DNA of 64,000 nucleotides from Physella acuta (GCF_028476545.1 NW_026732303.1:7501-71500); one strand, 5' to 3'. Positions 1-11,085 are shown, counted from the first letter of the stretch. The notes: a model not told the origin generated them from the sequence alone. Program-made: numbers and translations.

Positions 1-237
1 CTTCCCCTACCCTAAGTAGCGCCGGCATGGGCGTACCAGCATACGGTGTCGCCTTAGGGATAAAACCGCGAATCTGACGCCCCTGTATATAAATATTTAC
101 ATGGACAAAAGCTTGATTTCATGGCAGTCCCAATAGAGATTAGATTTATACCGAGAAAAAAAAATTGGAATCACCTGGGGCATATTCCCCGCTTTAACGA
201 CTGGGCCCACCCTGGTTGTACAATGGATAACATGCAT
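1..237. other. no gene recognised
   Basis: I see no supported gene here. A 63-codon open frame on the minus strand (97-288) has no recognisable features and runs into a dispersed repeat, so I do not treat it as coding. Confidence 0.5.
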
Positions 238-460
238 AGTACCTTCTTCTTCGTTCTTAATTTTAGTGTTGGAAGGGATCCCCTCCAATACAATTAAGTA
301 TTACGTGTCAATGCGCCATTGAGGCCATTGAAACCGAGTTCAGCCTGCTTTTCTTTTTTGGGTTTGCTTCCATAGCCTTTGCCCATCCAAGAACGAACTA
401 CAAGGCAGCAGTTGTTTGATATTTGGAGTTGTCTCTCCTAGACGAGTTGCTGTGCCCAGC
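238..460 (+). repeat. dispersed repeat, copy A
   Basis: This segment is clearly related to 50966-51137. Both share, in order, a GTTCTTAATT-like start, a GTTGGA-GGGAT block, a CAGCCTGCTTTT / CAGTCTGCTTTT block, ACAAGGCAGCAG and TCTCTCCTAGA. The two copies differ by many substitutions and short indels, so both are old. I see no coding capacity and do not recognise the family. Confidence 0.7.
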
Positions 461-524
461 TGTCGAGCTTCATAAACCCGGGGATTCACGTACCCCAACA
501 AAATGAACTGAATTTATATAGAAA

Positions 525-645
525 ATGTATACTTCTACCGTATCCACCCCCGCCCCCCTTTGTAATTTAGTCCGCCCCCCCCCCCCGGAAAAGTTCAAGT
601 GTCGTCCCCCTCCCAGCACCGGAGAAAAAAGTCTGAAAGAAACAC
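525..645. repeat. C-tract miniature element, copy 1
   Basis: The segment has TTTAGTCCGCCCCCC, then GAAAAGTTCAAGTG, a second C-rich tract, and a tail reading GGAGAAAAAAGTCTGAAAG. The same order recurs near 44.9, 45.3 and 48.65 kb. The family end GAAACACTG resembles the inverted CAGTGTTTC terminus common in hAT transposons, so it may be a non-autonomous hAT relative. That assignment is inference. Confidence 0.55.
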
Positions 646-1231
646 TAAATACTGACCATCTTTGTTACCATTCCGATATATTGTTTGTATGCACCCCCCC
701 CCCCCCACCCTTTTCCGAATTAATATTAATAATATTCGAACGGAGATTCTATAATACAGACTACTAATTATTTACAATCTGTGTATTGTATGAGCGAAAG
801 AATGAAATTCGTTTCGGACGTCAAATTAATGAGATTTTTAACTTTAAACAAATAAAATAAAATAAAAGCGACAAAAAAAAAGAATGAAAAAAAAAACAAT
901 AACAAATGAACAGAGTCGAGTAATGAGTTTAAAAAGTTGTTGCTATGTCAGAGTGACCGGCTGCAACCATTGTTGATTCTCTTCAGTTTCCTGCCTGGGG
1001 ATTATGTCCCTTTATTAAGCGAGGTAACTCTAGAAAACTAAGCTTAAAGGGATTTTTTTTTGTTGTTGTAATTTGTTATCTCTCGCTCTCTAATGGAATA
1101 ATTATTTAATTTGATTTGTAGCGCTGTGTGTATGCGTGTGTATTTGTGGGCGTGTGTGTCTGTGTGTGTGTGTGTGGAGGTGTGAGGTTTGAAAGGAGAC
1201 ATTGGTAGGATTTAGAAATGGGGGGATGGAA
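646..1231. other. no gene; C tract and (TG)n
   Basis: A C-rich run lies near 692-710, an A-rich stretch at 850-910 and an imperfect (TG)n microsatellite at about 1125-1177. Nothing else is recognised. Confidence 0.5.
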
Positions 1232-1462
1232 CGGCCTGGCCTAGCGGTAGAGAGCTAGACTGCTACCACCGGAAGGCTCGAGGTTGAGTTCAATTCTGTG
1301 GAACCGTCCCCGAGTCCACCCAGCTCTGATAGGTACCAAGCTTATGTTAGGGAAAGTAAAGGCGGCAGGGCATAGAACTGACCAAGAAAATAATATGAGA
1401 ACTACATCATGTGTCCAATGGATCGCTAAGTCTAAAGAGGAATCTTTATTTCTAACTTTACT
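1232..1462 (+). mobile_element. tRNA-derived SINE
   Basis: This is the best-preserved plus-strand copy of a SINE found repeatedly in the window. A pol III A-box-like motif TGGCCTAGCGG is at 1237-1247 and a B-box-like GAGTTCAATTC at 1286-1296. The body follows, with CGAGTCCACCCAGCTCTGAT and TTATGTTAGGGAAAGTAAAG. The unit ends near GGATCGCTAAGTC. Other copies are at 18.9, 27.2, 30.8, 37.2, 38.5, 49.4, 50.7 and 58.1 kb. The open frames over it on both strands are not genes. Confidence 0.85.
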
Positions 1463-2175
1463 TACAGATAAGACATGGAAGGGAGAGTACGTCACAACGC
1501 TAATATACTTTGGTATTTATTTATACGCAACGACTGGTCAGCGATGTGAAAGTGTATTCAAATCTAAAGTTCTAGATTTAAGTATTTAAAAGAATACATT
1601 TTAAAAAAATCTAGAAAAAAAAACTTCATTTAGTTAAGATTCTCGTAGATTGTTTCATCTTTCATTGAAAAGATAAAGTAATGAACCATCTCCAAGATAC
1701 AGAGATGAAGGCTAAAGATACAAAACCTGCAATCTGAACAGGAATTTCTCTCCCCACCCCCATCTCCATACGCTAGTTATCACCCCCCTCCCCTACAAGT
1801 ACACCCTACCCTTTCATACTAGCTCTCTACGTAACTGACAGATCTAACCCCCCTCCCCACAAGCTAACACCCCCCCTCCCTTTTCATATACCCATTTACT
1901 ACATCCCCTACCTACAAACCTATCTTACATTACAAATTAGTCCCCCCCCTCCACTCCAACCCCTGCCCGGGAATTAATTACAACAACATTCCGAGTCAGA
2001 TTGACACTGATAATCTTGTCGGCGTTGGCCGGCTCACCCCCCCCCCCCCACCCAGCGCATGTTACGTATCTTATGCTCACACTGATAAACATGCACACGC
2101 GCTGTTCTGGAATGTTCGCGTGTGTTGGGAACAGGAATTGCCAAAACCAGGACTGGAACCTGCACACGTTGTATC
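1463..2175. other. no gene; pyrimidine-rich DNA
   Basis: The stretch has A+T-rich sequence to about 1740 and then repeated short blocks with runs of C (CCCCCCTCCC-like). Overlapping short open frames on both strands around 1937-2255 come from C/G tracts and are not supported as genes. Confidence 0.5.
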
Positions 2176-2435
2176 GGTGGCCTTATTAGATTCAAACCTA
2201 CAACCTGGATGGTGATGTCGGGGCTAAAACCTACACCATTTATACCTATGGCCATACATAGGATGAAACATCGCTGGCCTTATTAGATTCAAACCTACAA
2301 CCTGGATGGTGATGTCGGGGTTAAAACCTATGAATGAAACATCGCTAGCCTAATTAGATTCAAACCTACAACCTGGATGGTGATGTCGGGGTTAAAACCT
2401 ACACAATTTATACGAATGGCCATACATAAGATGAA
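2176..2435 (+). repeat. three-copy tandem repeat
   Basis: A block beginning CTTATTAGATTCAAACC and containing ACCTGGATGGTGATGTCGGG occurs three times, starting near 2180, 2277 and 2348. The copies vary in length because the ATTTATAC-CATACATA part is shortened in the middle one. Confidence 0.85.
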
Positions 2436-2534
2436 ACATACAAACTTATATATGGCCACACTTACGCCGAAACCCACTCTATATTAAGATAATTTATACT
2501 AGCCATTCATAAGCTAAAATCTACAGTGTTTCTT

Positions 2535-2635
2535 TCTAGGGCGGGGGAGGGGACAGAAAATATAATTTATATAGAATGGACCCCCCCTGCTCCCGGAGAG
2601 TTTAGTCCGCCCCGCCCCTCGCCCCCGAAAAAAAG
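2535..2635. repeat. C-tract miniature element, fragment
   Basis: The fragment contains AATTTATATAGAA, a run of C, GGAGAGTTTAGTCCGCCCC and CGCCCCCGAAAAAAAGG, in the same order as the element at 525-645. It is shorter and more diverged. Confidence 0.5.
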
Positions 2636-3021
2636 GTTGCCTACAAACTGTATACCCTACCTATACCCAAGCTAAAATCTACAAACTGTATACCCTACCT
2701 ATACCCAAGTTAAAATCTACAAACTGTATACCCTACCTATACCCAAGTTAAAATCTACAAACTGTATACCCTACCTATACCCAAGTTAAAATCTACAAAC
2801 TGTATACCCTACCTATACCCAAGCTAAAATCTACAAACTGTATACCCTACCTATACCCAAGTTAAAATCTACAAACTGTATACCCTACCTATACCCAAGT
2901 TAAAATCTACAAACTGTATACCCTACCTATACCTAAGCTAAAATCTACAAACTGTATACCCTACCTATACCCAAGTTAAAATCTACAAACTGTATACCCT
3001 ACCTATACCCAAGCTAAAACC
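2636..3021 (+). repeat. 38-bp minisatellite
   Basis: About ten head-to-tail copies of a 38-bp unit containing CTACAAACTGTATACCCTAC and CCAAGTTAAAAT. Copies differ mainly at one C/T position (AAGCTAAA or AAGTTAAA), so the array is well homogenised. Confidence 0.93.
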
Positions 3022-3773
3022 CACAGGCCTGATTAGGACAACTCTTAACAAGCCCAAACATTCCCACAAAGACCTGTAAACACTACTCAACTATTGCTCT
3101 GACTAATCTCTTGTTCAGCGTTCCCAGGTATTGTTCGGGCATTGGCATTTTAACTAGAAGGAAAACAAATGTTTGCCTCTTTATTTTTTTATTTTTTATT
3201 TTTTTTTTATAAAAAAAAACCCACAACATAAATTAAATTTCGACCTATGATGAGTTATAGATCAGAAGCTGATATGTCAAAAAAAAAAAGTTTCTTATAC
3301 CATCAGACAACCTGGTCCTCACTTTTTAAACATATAAATATATAGGGTGGTGGCTCCAAGGGGATGGGGGGTAGGGACGGATATTTCATGTCTGGTCTAA
3401 TATACACACCACGACAAGTGTGATCAGACAAAACCAATGCTTTAACTAATACAAATTGTACTAGGTTTTAAAAATGTAAGTGGTAAAATGTTAAGTTATT
3501 AGACGTGTTCACGTTGGATTATTTTTTTTGTTGTTTTTAAGTTTCCGGTAGTTTAAATCTTATTCCAATTGCAGCGCCATCGCTACTTAAGGTCGGACTC
3601 ACGATTCGGCTCCAACTAGATAAAGCCCAACCTGGGGTGAATACCCCCTACTCGTATTTGGTACGCCAATTTACATGCGTATTGTTAATTAACATGGAAT
3701 ATTTAAAACAAATACATGCAGATTTTAATAAGCGATTTTGCGGTAAAGAATGATAAGCAAAGAGAGCACTTAC
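3022..3773. other. probable intron of the minus-strand gene
   Basis: This lies immediately downstream, in the minus direction, of the splice donor that ends the acidic-protein exon. It has poly-A/T tracts and no exon I can recognise. If the gene model is right it is intron sequence. Confidence 0.45.
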
Positions 3774-4266
3774 TTTCACTGATTCGATCCTTCAAGGACT
3801 TGGGTGTAGAGGTCGTACTGGGCTTGCCGTCAGGGGTGACAGGGGCAGAACTCTGGGCGTAGGTTGGCGTGGGGGTGCTCTCCCCCGTCGTGGTCGGCAC
3901 CTGCGCCTGAACACTGGGCTCGGCCTCCACCTGGATCTGAACCTCCGCCCTCGGCTCGGGGAACGGTTGCGCCGCCGCCACGTCCACGGAGGATCCGTCC
4001 TGGTAAGGAGCCACTTCCGGTCCAGTCGCGTCATCGTCTTTCTGTCCATGGTCGTAGTCCTGGTCGTAGCCTTGTTCCTGGTAGTCTTGTGGCTGTTCCA
4101 GGCTAGTGTCCCCTTCCCCTTCCTCTCCGTCTTGCTCGCCTTCGTCCATATCGATCTCTTCTTCATCCTGGGTCTCCGGCTGATGTAGATAACCTTCATC
4201 AGCGATGCCGTTGGGGTGGAATTTACTTCCGTTCTGCCTTCCGTAATTCTGTTCCTCTGTATCCAT
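3774..4266 (-). CDS. first coding exon of an acidic low-complexity protein
   Basis: The exon reads leftward from an ATG at 4266 in a strong initiation context (A at -3, G at +4). It gives 164 codons plus one base, then a consensus donor GTAAGT at 3773-3768. The peptide starts MDTEEQNYGRQNG and is rich in D, E, G and Q (for example DEEEIDMDEGEQDGEEGEGD). It then becomes rich in P, T, S and A and ends near TPKSLKDRISES. It shows no signal peptide, membrane segment or known domain and is probably disordered. The exon is more G+C-rich than its surroundings, as expected of real coding sequence. Open reading continues to 3703 only by running into the intron. Later exons are not found in the window and probably lie left of position 1. 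I do not recognise the protein; an acidic projection region of a cytoskeletal or nuclear protein is only a guess. Confidence 0.62.
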
Positions 4267-4719
4267 TGTTCCTCTTTTATTTCCTTTCGCACAACTTTTG
4301 CCTTTGAAAAATGAAATTTATTTATATTTTCATACGTTTTATATTTTCACTGATACACACTTTTTTTTTACCTCAAGGATATTCTCATATGCGTTTTGGA
4401 AGCTTCACTGAGAAAACTGGAAGGCAGACAAAATGGAGGGAAAAGTCTTTATAACCGCCAGGTAAAAATATTGATCAGATGATAGGTAAACTACAGGTAT
4501 GTTTGCTTTTTAAATCTGGAAGCTGTTTGATGTCTTGATGAAAAAATGTTGAGATTTTGATATATCCCATCAGAAAAAAACAACAACCAAACTCACTGAG
4601 TAGCAGTTAGAGGGAGAAAAACAGATGAAAAAGCAAATTGTCGTTATGAGTACACGCTAATGTTAATTAACGTTAAGGAGGGTTTTATTGTATTCTAATG
4701 ATGAGCTAATAAAACATCA
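4267..4719. other. upstream region of the minus-strand exon
   Basis: This probably contains the 5' untranslated sequence and promoter of the acidic-protein gene. It is A+T-rich. I see no TATA box or initiator that I would assign. Confidence 0.35.
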
Positions 4720-4769
4720 TTATTAGGTCTGCCGGCAGACCTAATAAAGACATCATTATTAGGTCTGCC
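4720..4769. repeat. 28-bp perfect palindrome plus a direct copy of one arm
   Basis: Positions 4720-4733 (TTATTAGGTCTGCC) are followed directly by their exact reverse complement at 4734-4747 with no spacer. A direct copy of the left arm with its upstream context (CATCATTATTAGGTCTGCC) recurs at 4751-4769. It could form a cruciform. It is not a typical terminator and has no coding content. Confidence 0.9.
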
Positions 4770-4889
4770 AAACATCTACGTTAAGATCCCCAAAACTGTC
4801 AGTATAGAGAATTAGAACAATACTAGAATACCCGTCATCCGTTGGATAACTGTGGGTTTCGGGGGTCATCCATCAAAAAACATCACGTC

Positions 4890-5210
4890 TGTCACTCAGA
4901 GGCATAGCGACCCTTCCCGGCGCCCGGGGACAAAGTTTTCGATTTGAACCCCCCCCCCCCCCCCCCCCGCAAGATTTCGATTTGACCCCCCCCCCCCTCA
5001 AACTTTTGATGTGCACACCCCCACCCCCACTCAAACTTTCGATTTGAACCCCCCTCAACCTTTCAATTTATTTTTCCAAACCATTTTGGCGCCCCAACAT
5101 ATGTCTCCCCCTTCCCCCATCCACCTCCCCCGCCTCCCCTTCCCCCCCCCCCCGCCTCCCCTCCCCTACCGTCCCCCCCCCCCTCCTCGCTACGCTACTG
5201 CAGTGTCACT
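4890..5210. mobile_element. C-tract MITE with CAGAGGCATAGC ends
   Basis: The left end CAGAGGCATAGCGAC (from 4897) is mirrored at the right by GCTACGCTACTG (5189-5200). A TGTCACT duplication lies at 4890-4896 and 5204-5210, so the true right edge may be 5203. The interior has several copies of CGATTTGA followed by long runs of C. The end motif resembles hAT termini. Related ends occur at 25320, 30530, 58452 and 58828. The element is non-coding; frames across it on both strands are C/G-tract artefacts. Confidence 0.65.
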
Positions 5211-5284
5211 TATCGTCACAAAAACCAGACCCCACATTCAAAAATATGTTTTTTATCTTTTAAAAACACCGTAAACACCGATTT

Positions 5285-5500
5285 CGGACTATCCCTTCAT
5301 ATACTGACGTCACATGTGACCTACTCAACTCTACTTCACCTGCCCAGTGTCCCGCCAAGTCTAAGACAACATGTATTTATCGTTTAAAAAACGATTCCAG
5401 CCGAGCATGTCTCTGACCACACTATCCTTTCATATGCTTAGGACAAAGAAACAGATGTGCTCTACTTCACCTGCCCTGTATCTTGCCAAGTTCAGATAGG
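5285..5500 (+). mobile_element. two tandem SINE 3' cores
   Basis: Two partial copies of the SINE body lie head to tail. Each has CCTTTCATATGC- or CCCTTCATATACTG-like sequence followed by CTCTACTTCACCTGCCC and a GCCAAGT block. Neither has the tRNA-like head. Confidence 0.7.
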
Positions 5501-5669
5501 CAACTTTATCATTCACATCTAAAAAAAAAAATTGAAAAAAAAATTTCATCGACATATTGGTCTAGAACCCATGCCACCTCCATGTGAGCCGACTACGCTA
5601 CAAGCTTAGCTATTTACTCGTGACGTCACAAGTGAATTTTAATACTATACTATGCGTCTCCTTATGCAA

Positions 5670-5910
5670 CTTGATTTACGCGGATAGATTCTAGATCTAG
5701 ATCTAAGTCTAGTAGTACTAACTTTCAAATTAAATTTTATCTTAAATTAGCCAAACAAAGATTTATATAAAATAATTAAGGCCTGAAAAAGATTCTAGAT
5801 GTAGAATTTACATTGAGTCTAGTGACCTACATCTAGGCTAGATCTAGATCTAGATCTAGGCTAGATTCATAACTTTCCTTCGATAGCTGATCTTTAGATC
5901 TAGAGAAATT
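5670..5910. repeat. TAGATC-rich degenerate simple sequence
   Basis: Clusters of AGATCTAGATCT-type hexamers at about 5685-5715 and 5785-5905 alternate with A+T-rich DNA. It resembles a decayed short-period satellite. Confidence 0.55.
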
Positions 5911-6395
5911 TATCGTAAAACTAAATGAAAAAGACAGTTGAAAATTGATATAAGTGTTGGAACGTAATAAATACAGCAAACGGACGTATTGTTTAAGTTA
6001 TAGCCGGCAGAAAATTAGCTTTGTAACGCGTTAAACTTTTGAATGGGCCACAAAGTCTATGATGGAGTCCGCCATTTTTATTGTACAAAAAAAGTAAACA
6101 CATCAAGGGACGTCACTATCCCCACAAAGTTTATTCAAAGTATTAACATTTTTAAAAAAATACGGTTAATTTAACAATGAATAAATCAATAAATCAATTA
6201 ACGTCTTTAAATAAATTTGTGATTAACAGTCTGTCTTAAAACAAAATTTTTTCTCTACCTACATACTATTTTACAGCTTTCCACAATGAGTGCAACCATG
6301 CGAGATAGTCGATCAGGCAAACAAACAAACAAACAAAAAAACAAACAAAAAAACAAATACATATTCAAACATGTAAACAAACTTGACTTTTAGTA
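5911..6395. other. no gene; A+T-rich, AAAC-rich
   Basis: No coding or RNA gene is recognised. An AAAC-type microsatellite lies at about 6317-6358. Confidence 0.5.

Positions 6396-6396
<1 letters not shown>

Positions 6397-6459
<63 letters not shown>
6397..6459. repeat. (TA)n microsatellite
   Basis: Uninterrupted TA dinucleotides. They produce tyrosine-isoleucine open frames that are not genes. Confidence 0.97.
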
Positions 6460-6461
<2 letters not shown>

Positions 6462-6556
6462 GAAGTGACTACTCAGAAGAAGATTTTTCTCCCCAACGTC
6501 TCCACTTAGTCGGCAAAAGATAGCTCTGCGCATGTGCAGTGACCTATGGCTAGTGT

Positions 6557-6650
6557 CAGGGCTAGAATTAGGGATAGGGTTAGGGATAGGATTGGGGCTG
6601 GGGTTAGGGATAGGATTAGGGATAGGATTAGGGCTAGGGTTAGGGTTGGT
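6557..6650 (+). repeat. interstitial telomere-like repeat
   Basis: Degenerate tandem hexamers built from TTAGGG and ATAGGA/GCTAGGG variants (TTAGGGATAGGATTAGGG type). TTAGGG is the usual animal telomere repeat. Both strands are open here only because of the hexamer period. Confidence 0.85.
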
Positions 6651-6659
6651 GTTAGAGTT

Positions 6660-7749
<1,090 letters not shown>

Positions 7750-7750
<1 letters not shown>

Positions 7751-8600
7751 TTTTAGGAACATTTTTATATTCATGTGTGTGTGCGTGCAGCTACCTTTCA
7801 ACCTAACTATCGGCCTAATAATAAAATTTTTGAATTTTGAATTCCGCGCGGACATATTGAGAAAGTATAAATAGCTAGCCTGGAATTAAAAATCGAAAAT
7901 ATCCAGGTAACATCAGACATGGATCCACGGATAAGATTAAGCTTGTCCATTTCTGGAATAAATCCTCACGCGCAAGGTTGGAGAGCGTGAGAAACGGTCA
8001 AATCTACGCCTTGCACGTGCTGAGGATTCAACCTTTCGAAAAACGGAGGTTGACCTACTTTGAGAAAAACCACGCTACTAATAAAAAGAAGAAAAAAAAC
8101 GTATGGAAGACCGGGTTTACAGCTAGTAAAATAATTATTGGCATTTGTTTGTAAAAGTCGTGAATTTCCATGTACGATTGTACTCGCGTTTAGAAGTAAA
8201 GAAACAAATTAAATTTACTTAGTTGTGTATACATAATATAATAAAACTAGGAGAAATGATTACCTGCTAGAGATGTAGTAAAAACCTTGTCCTAGTTTAT
8301 CACACGATGTGGGTTCGCCGCCACCTCAAGACCCGCAACAAGTCGAACTATAGTATTTAAAAAAAAATTGTGTCGGCACGGTAGCCGGTATTTGCCCCCT
8401 CACTCACAGTAGCCGGTATACGCCCCCCGCTTTTCTCGTGCTCCTCAAAACTTCGCTTCTAGTAGCTCACCTACAGCTCACCCCTGCCCTCCCCCCTCCT
8501 CCAACCCCTACCCCCACCCCCGACTTCCATGCTACTCACCGTATAGTTTTATTCCTTCGGTTTCTTCACTATCGTTAGTCTTTCGTTTCTCTAGTGATCG
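7750..8600. other. no gene recognised
   Basis: Mixed-composition DNA. CTCACGC at about 7968 and GCGTGAG at about 7985 can form a short stem. No RNA gene fits it convincingly. Confidence 0.45.
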
Positions 8601-9125
8601 GAGATAATGAAAGTACAAGGATAAGGGTTGGTGGTGGGGGGTGGGGGGGGGGGGGGTGGGGGGTTCGAGGGAGGGAAAGAAATCGTGAGTGGGGTGGGGG
8701 GAATGAGCAGTCGAATACAGTAAAAAGGTGGAAATCTTAGCGTTCTAACTGGGGGGGGGGGGGATGGGGGGGGGAGTTTAGAAGATAGGGGTGGGTAGAC
8801 GAGGTATGGTCTGGCTTGAAAGAAAAGAGATAAGGCTGGGCTAGTCCCCCCTCCCTCTCCCCCTTCTCCTCCCCCCACCACCCCACCACCTTTGTCTACT
8901 CCTGTAGATACTACGGCATCTCTCTTGGTACCACACGTGAAATAGATGAAGCCGACGTTTAGCCTTGAACATCCCCCCACCCCCCGTTGAGCGGCGTACA
9001 CACAAAGCGTTGCGAGGCGTGGACTCCACCGAATCGAGCCTCGGCTCAATCTAACTCAATTGGCCAAAGATCAGCGATAATTTTAGGGGGAAAACAAACA
9101 AACAAACAAACAAACAAACAAACAC
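8600..9125. repeat. G/C homopolymer-rich block and (AAAC)n
   Basis: Long G runs lie at 8634-8775, CT- and C-rich DNA at 8846-8890, and (CAAA)n at about 9092-9124. The 152-codon minus-strand open frame here is proline-rich only because of the G runs and is not supported as a gene. Confidence 0.7.
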
Positions 9126-9309
9126 ACCACTACCAATAGAAATACCACAATTTTTTTAAAAGGCTTAAACATAAATCTGGTGCAAAGTTGTTTTAAAAAA
9201 TCTAAAAAAAAATTAAAAATCCTAAAATTAAAATAAATCACGGATTAATTAACTACTAAATGTAATACAGATCATTGTGATGATAGAGACTGCAAAGTAA
9301 AACTAACGC

Positions 9310-9365
9310 ATCCATTTCAGCAGTTAACAGTCAATAGGGCAGGTGAAGTAGAGTTCATATTTGTG
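9310..9365 (-). mobile_element. SINE fragment
   Basis: It contains ATAGGGCAGGTGAAGTAGAG and TTGTGATGACGG, which match the minus-strand 3' part of the SINE family. Confidence 0.55.
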
Positions 9366-10298
9366 ATGACGGTGACTGTTGAAATTAAAATTACGTGTAC
9401 GGTGGTTCTTTTATATTACTCGCAAGTTACGTTATGTTAGTTTATGTAAAATGGCTTGCATGGTAAGTTATGAGCCAGTTTATATGATTTGCACGTTAAA
9501 TTATATGCTAGTTTAAGTTATATGGCTTGTATGTCATATGGATTAAAATATTGAATGATTTGAAACCTACACAAGCTGCAGTGCTATAGCTACCCAGGGT
9601 GCGATCATGAATCTGAGCCTCTTCTGTACTGATTATTATACTAATAAAAGTGGCACCTAGATGGGGCTGCCCCCCCCCCCCCTCCTCCAATTACTAGCCT
9701 CAACTTCGTCACATTGTAATTGTTATATGTGTATTAATAATCACAGAATTGTTACCTCTATTAAAACATACACATAACTTTACCCTAACTCTATTCTGTG
9801 TAAAGTAAAGTATTTCCAAAACAAATCGAGAGTACCGTGTTTGAAGTCTAGATTTTTCTGTTATTCCTTCCCTTCGTTTTATAGGTTCATAATATTAACG
9901 CTACAACGGTGAAAAAAATTCATTTATTATTGTAGTTCTGACGAATAACAACACAACCCCTCCTGGCATGTTTATAAAGATCCAGGTTTTTTTCCTATTT
10001 GAGCCAAACTTATCGTTTGCGGTATCGACATCTCGCGTTTGGCGTTATGGTCTGAACTAGCTTGTTTTCCCGTCTCTCTGCTAGGCTTCCAATGTTGTGT
10101 GGTTTTTGGGAGAAAGCAAAAGCTACGCAGTACAGGAGGGGGGGGGGGGGGGGAGATAAGAGAAGGTGAAGAGATAGAGAGAAGGGAATAGAAGCATAGA
10201 AAATAAATTTGGAAAATGTGTCGGAATAAAAAAAAAAACACGTTGAAGATGTCCTGTTTTATTTCAATTTTAATTCTGAACAGTTAATATTATATAGA
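9366..10298. other. no gene; G tract at 10138-10155
   Basis: A+T-rich DNA with short imperfect repeats of TTATATG and GTTATG near 9420-9540. No gene is supported up to the edge of the LTR element. Confidence 0.5.
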
Positions 10299-11067
10299 TG
10301 TAACTGGGGTAGGCCTAACTACCAGTTACAAATGATAACGAACGAGAAGCCGAGACACAGTGTTGGTCTGATGCAACCGATAACAGGTGGCTTATTGGGT
10401 CGGGCTGATAACAACCTCAAAGCCAACGCGTGCTATTTTGGGAAACGGTATTCAGACGGCCTGTCAACTTTGATGGATAGGACGCAGATGTTATTTTACG
10501 GTCTGTACGTTTGAACTACGCAACTGGTGGTCGGAGATCGAGTACAAGTATCGATTACGGAGGAATACAAGTACGGGGACGAGTACGGATACAAGGCATA
10601 AATAGGAGGGCACGGCAGGACTCGTTCTCTCTCTTCCCGTTTCAGCGAGCTCTCTTCCATCTTCATCGCTCGCTTAGATCAGTCAGTCTGTGTGACTATG
10701 TCAAGTCGGTTATAGAACGGGTTAGCCGTATTGTGTTAAGGAGGATTATAGACATGTGGATTCAGTTATATAAAGCCTAGTGAAGGACTGTTAGGGGTCA
10801 GTTGATTCAGACTATTATTGAGAAGCATTCCTGTTGATTTATTGTGTTATTATGAAGCATTTCTTGATTCATGTAATAAAGGATCAATAGCGAACCTGCA
10901 TCTTGAGTATCTATACTGTGGTCAATGTTGTCTAGAATGAGTGGTTAAACTCGTTAACACGTGGCACTACAGGCAATTAGGTCTCATTACATGTGGCGTT
11001 GCGAGCATGGTAACTGTTGGCTCGTTACAATTGGCGTTGTCGGCAGGATAAATGTTCGCTCGTCACA
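10299..11067 (+). repeat. 5' LTR
   Basis: Bounded by TG and CA. It has TATA-like motifs CATAAATA (10598-10605) and TATATAAA (10767-10774) and a polyadenylation signal AATAAA (10875-10880). Its last part is made of roughly 38-bp units, each opening TGGCG, that continue in register into the primer-binding site. The 60- and 89-codon open frames inside it recur in the other LTR and are not genes. Confidence 0.95.
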
Positions 11068-11069
11068 AT

Positions 11070-11085
11070 TGGCGCTGCGATCAGG
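11070..11085 (+). promoter_or_regulatory. primer-binding site
   Basis: TGGCGCTGCGATCAGG lies two bases after the 5' LTR, the usual place for pairing with a tRNA 3' end, and starts with the canonical TGG. The tRNA species is not identified. Confidence 0.75.

Noticed and set aside
1232-1310. A genuine tRNA gene
   Set aside because: A- and B-box-like motifs are present but there is no cloverleaf I can fold, and the sequence continues into a repeated SINE body.
2636-3021. Regularly spaced repeats that might suggest a CRISPR array (also 51240-52075)
   Set aside because: The units are contiguous tandem copies without unique spacers, in an animal-type genome.
7960-8060. Short stem (CTCACGC/GCGTGAG) that might be an RNA gene
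   Set aside because: The stem is only seven pairs and no known RNA family features accompany it.
8591-9049. 152-codon proline-rich minus-strand frame
   Set aside because: It arises from long G runs on the plus strand and has no coding signature.
10332-10780. 60- and 89-codon frames inside the LTR, repeated at 16346-16863
   Set aside because: They lie in LTR promoter and R-region sequence and recur only because the LTR is duplicated.
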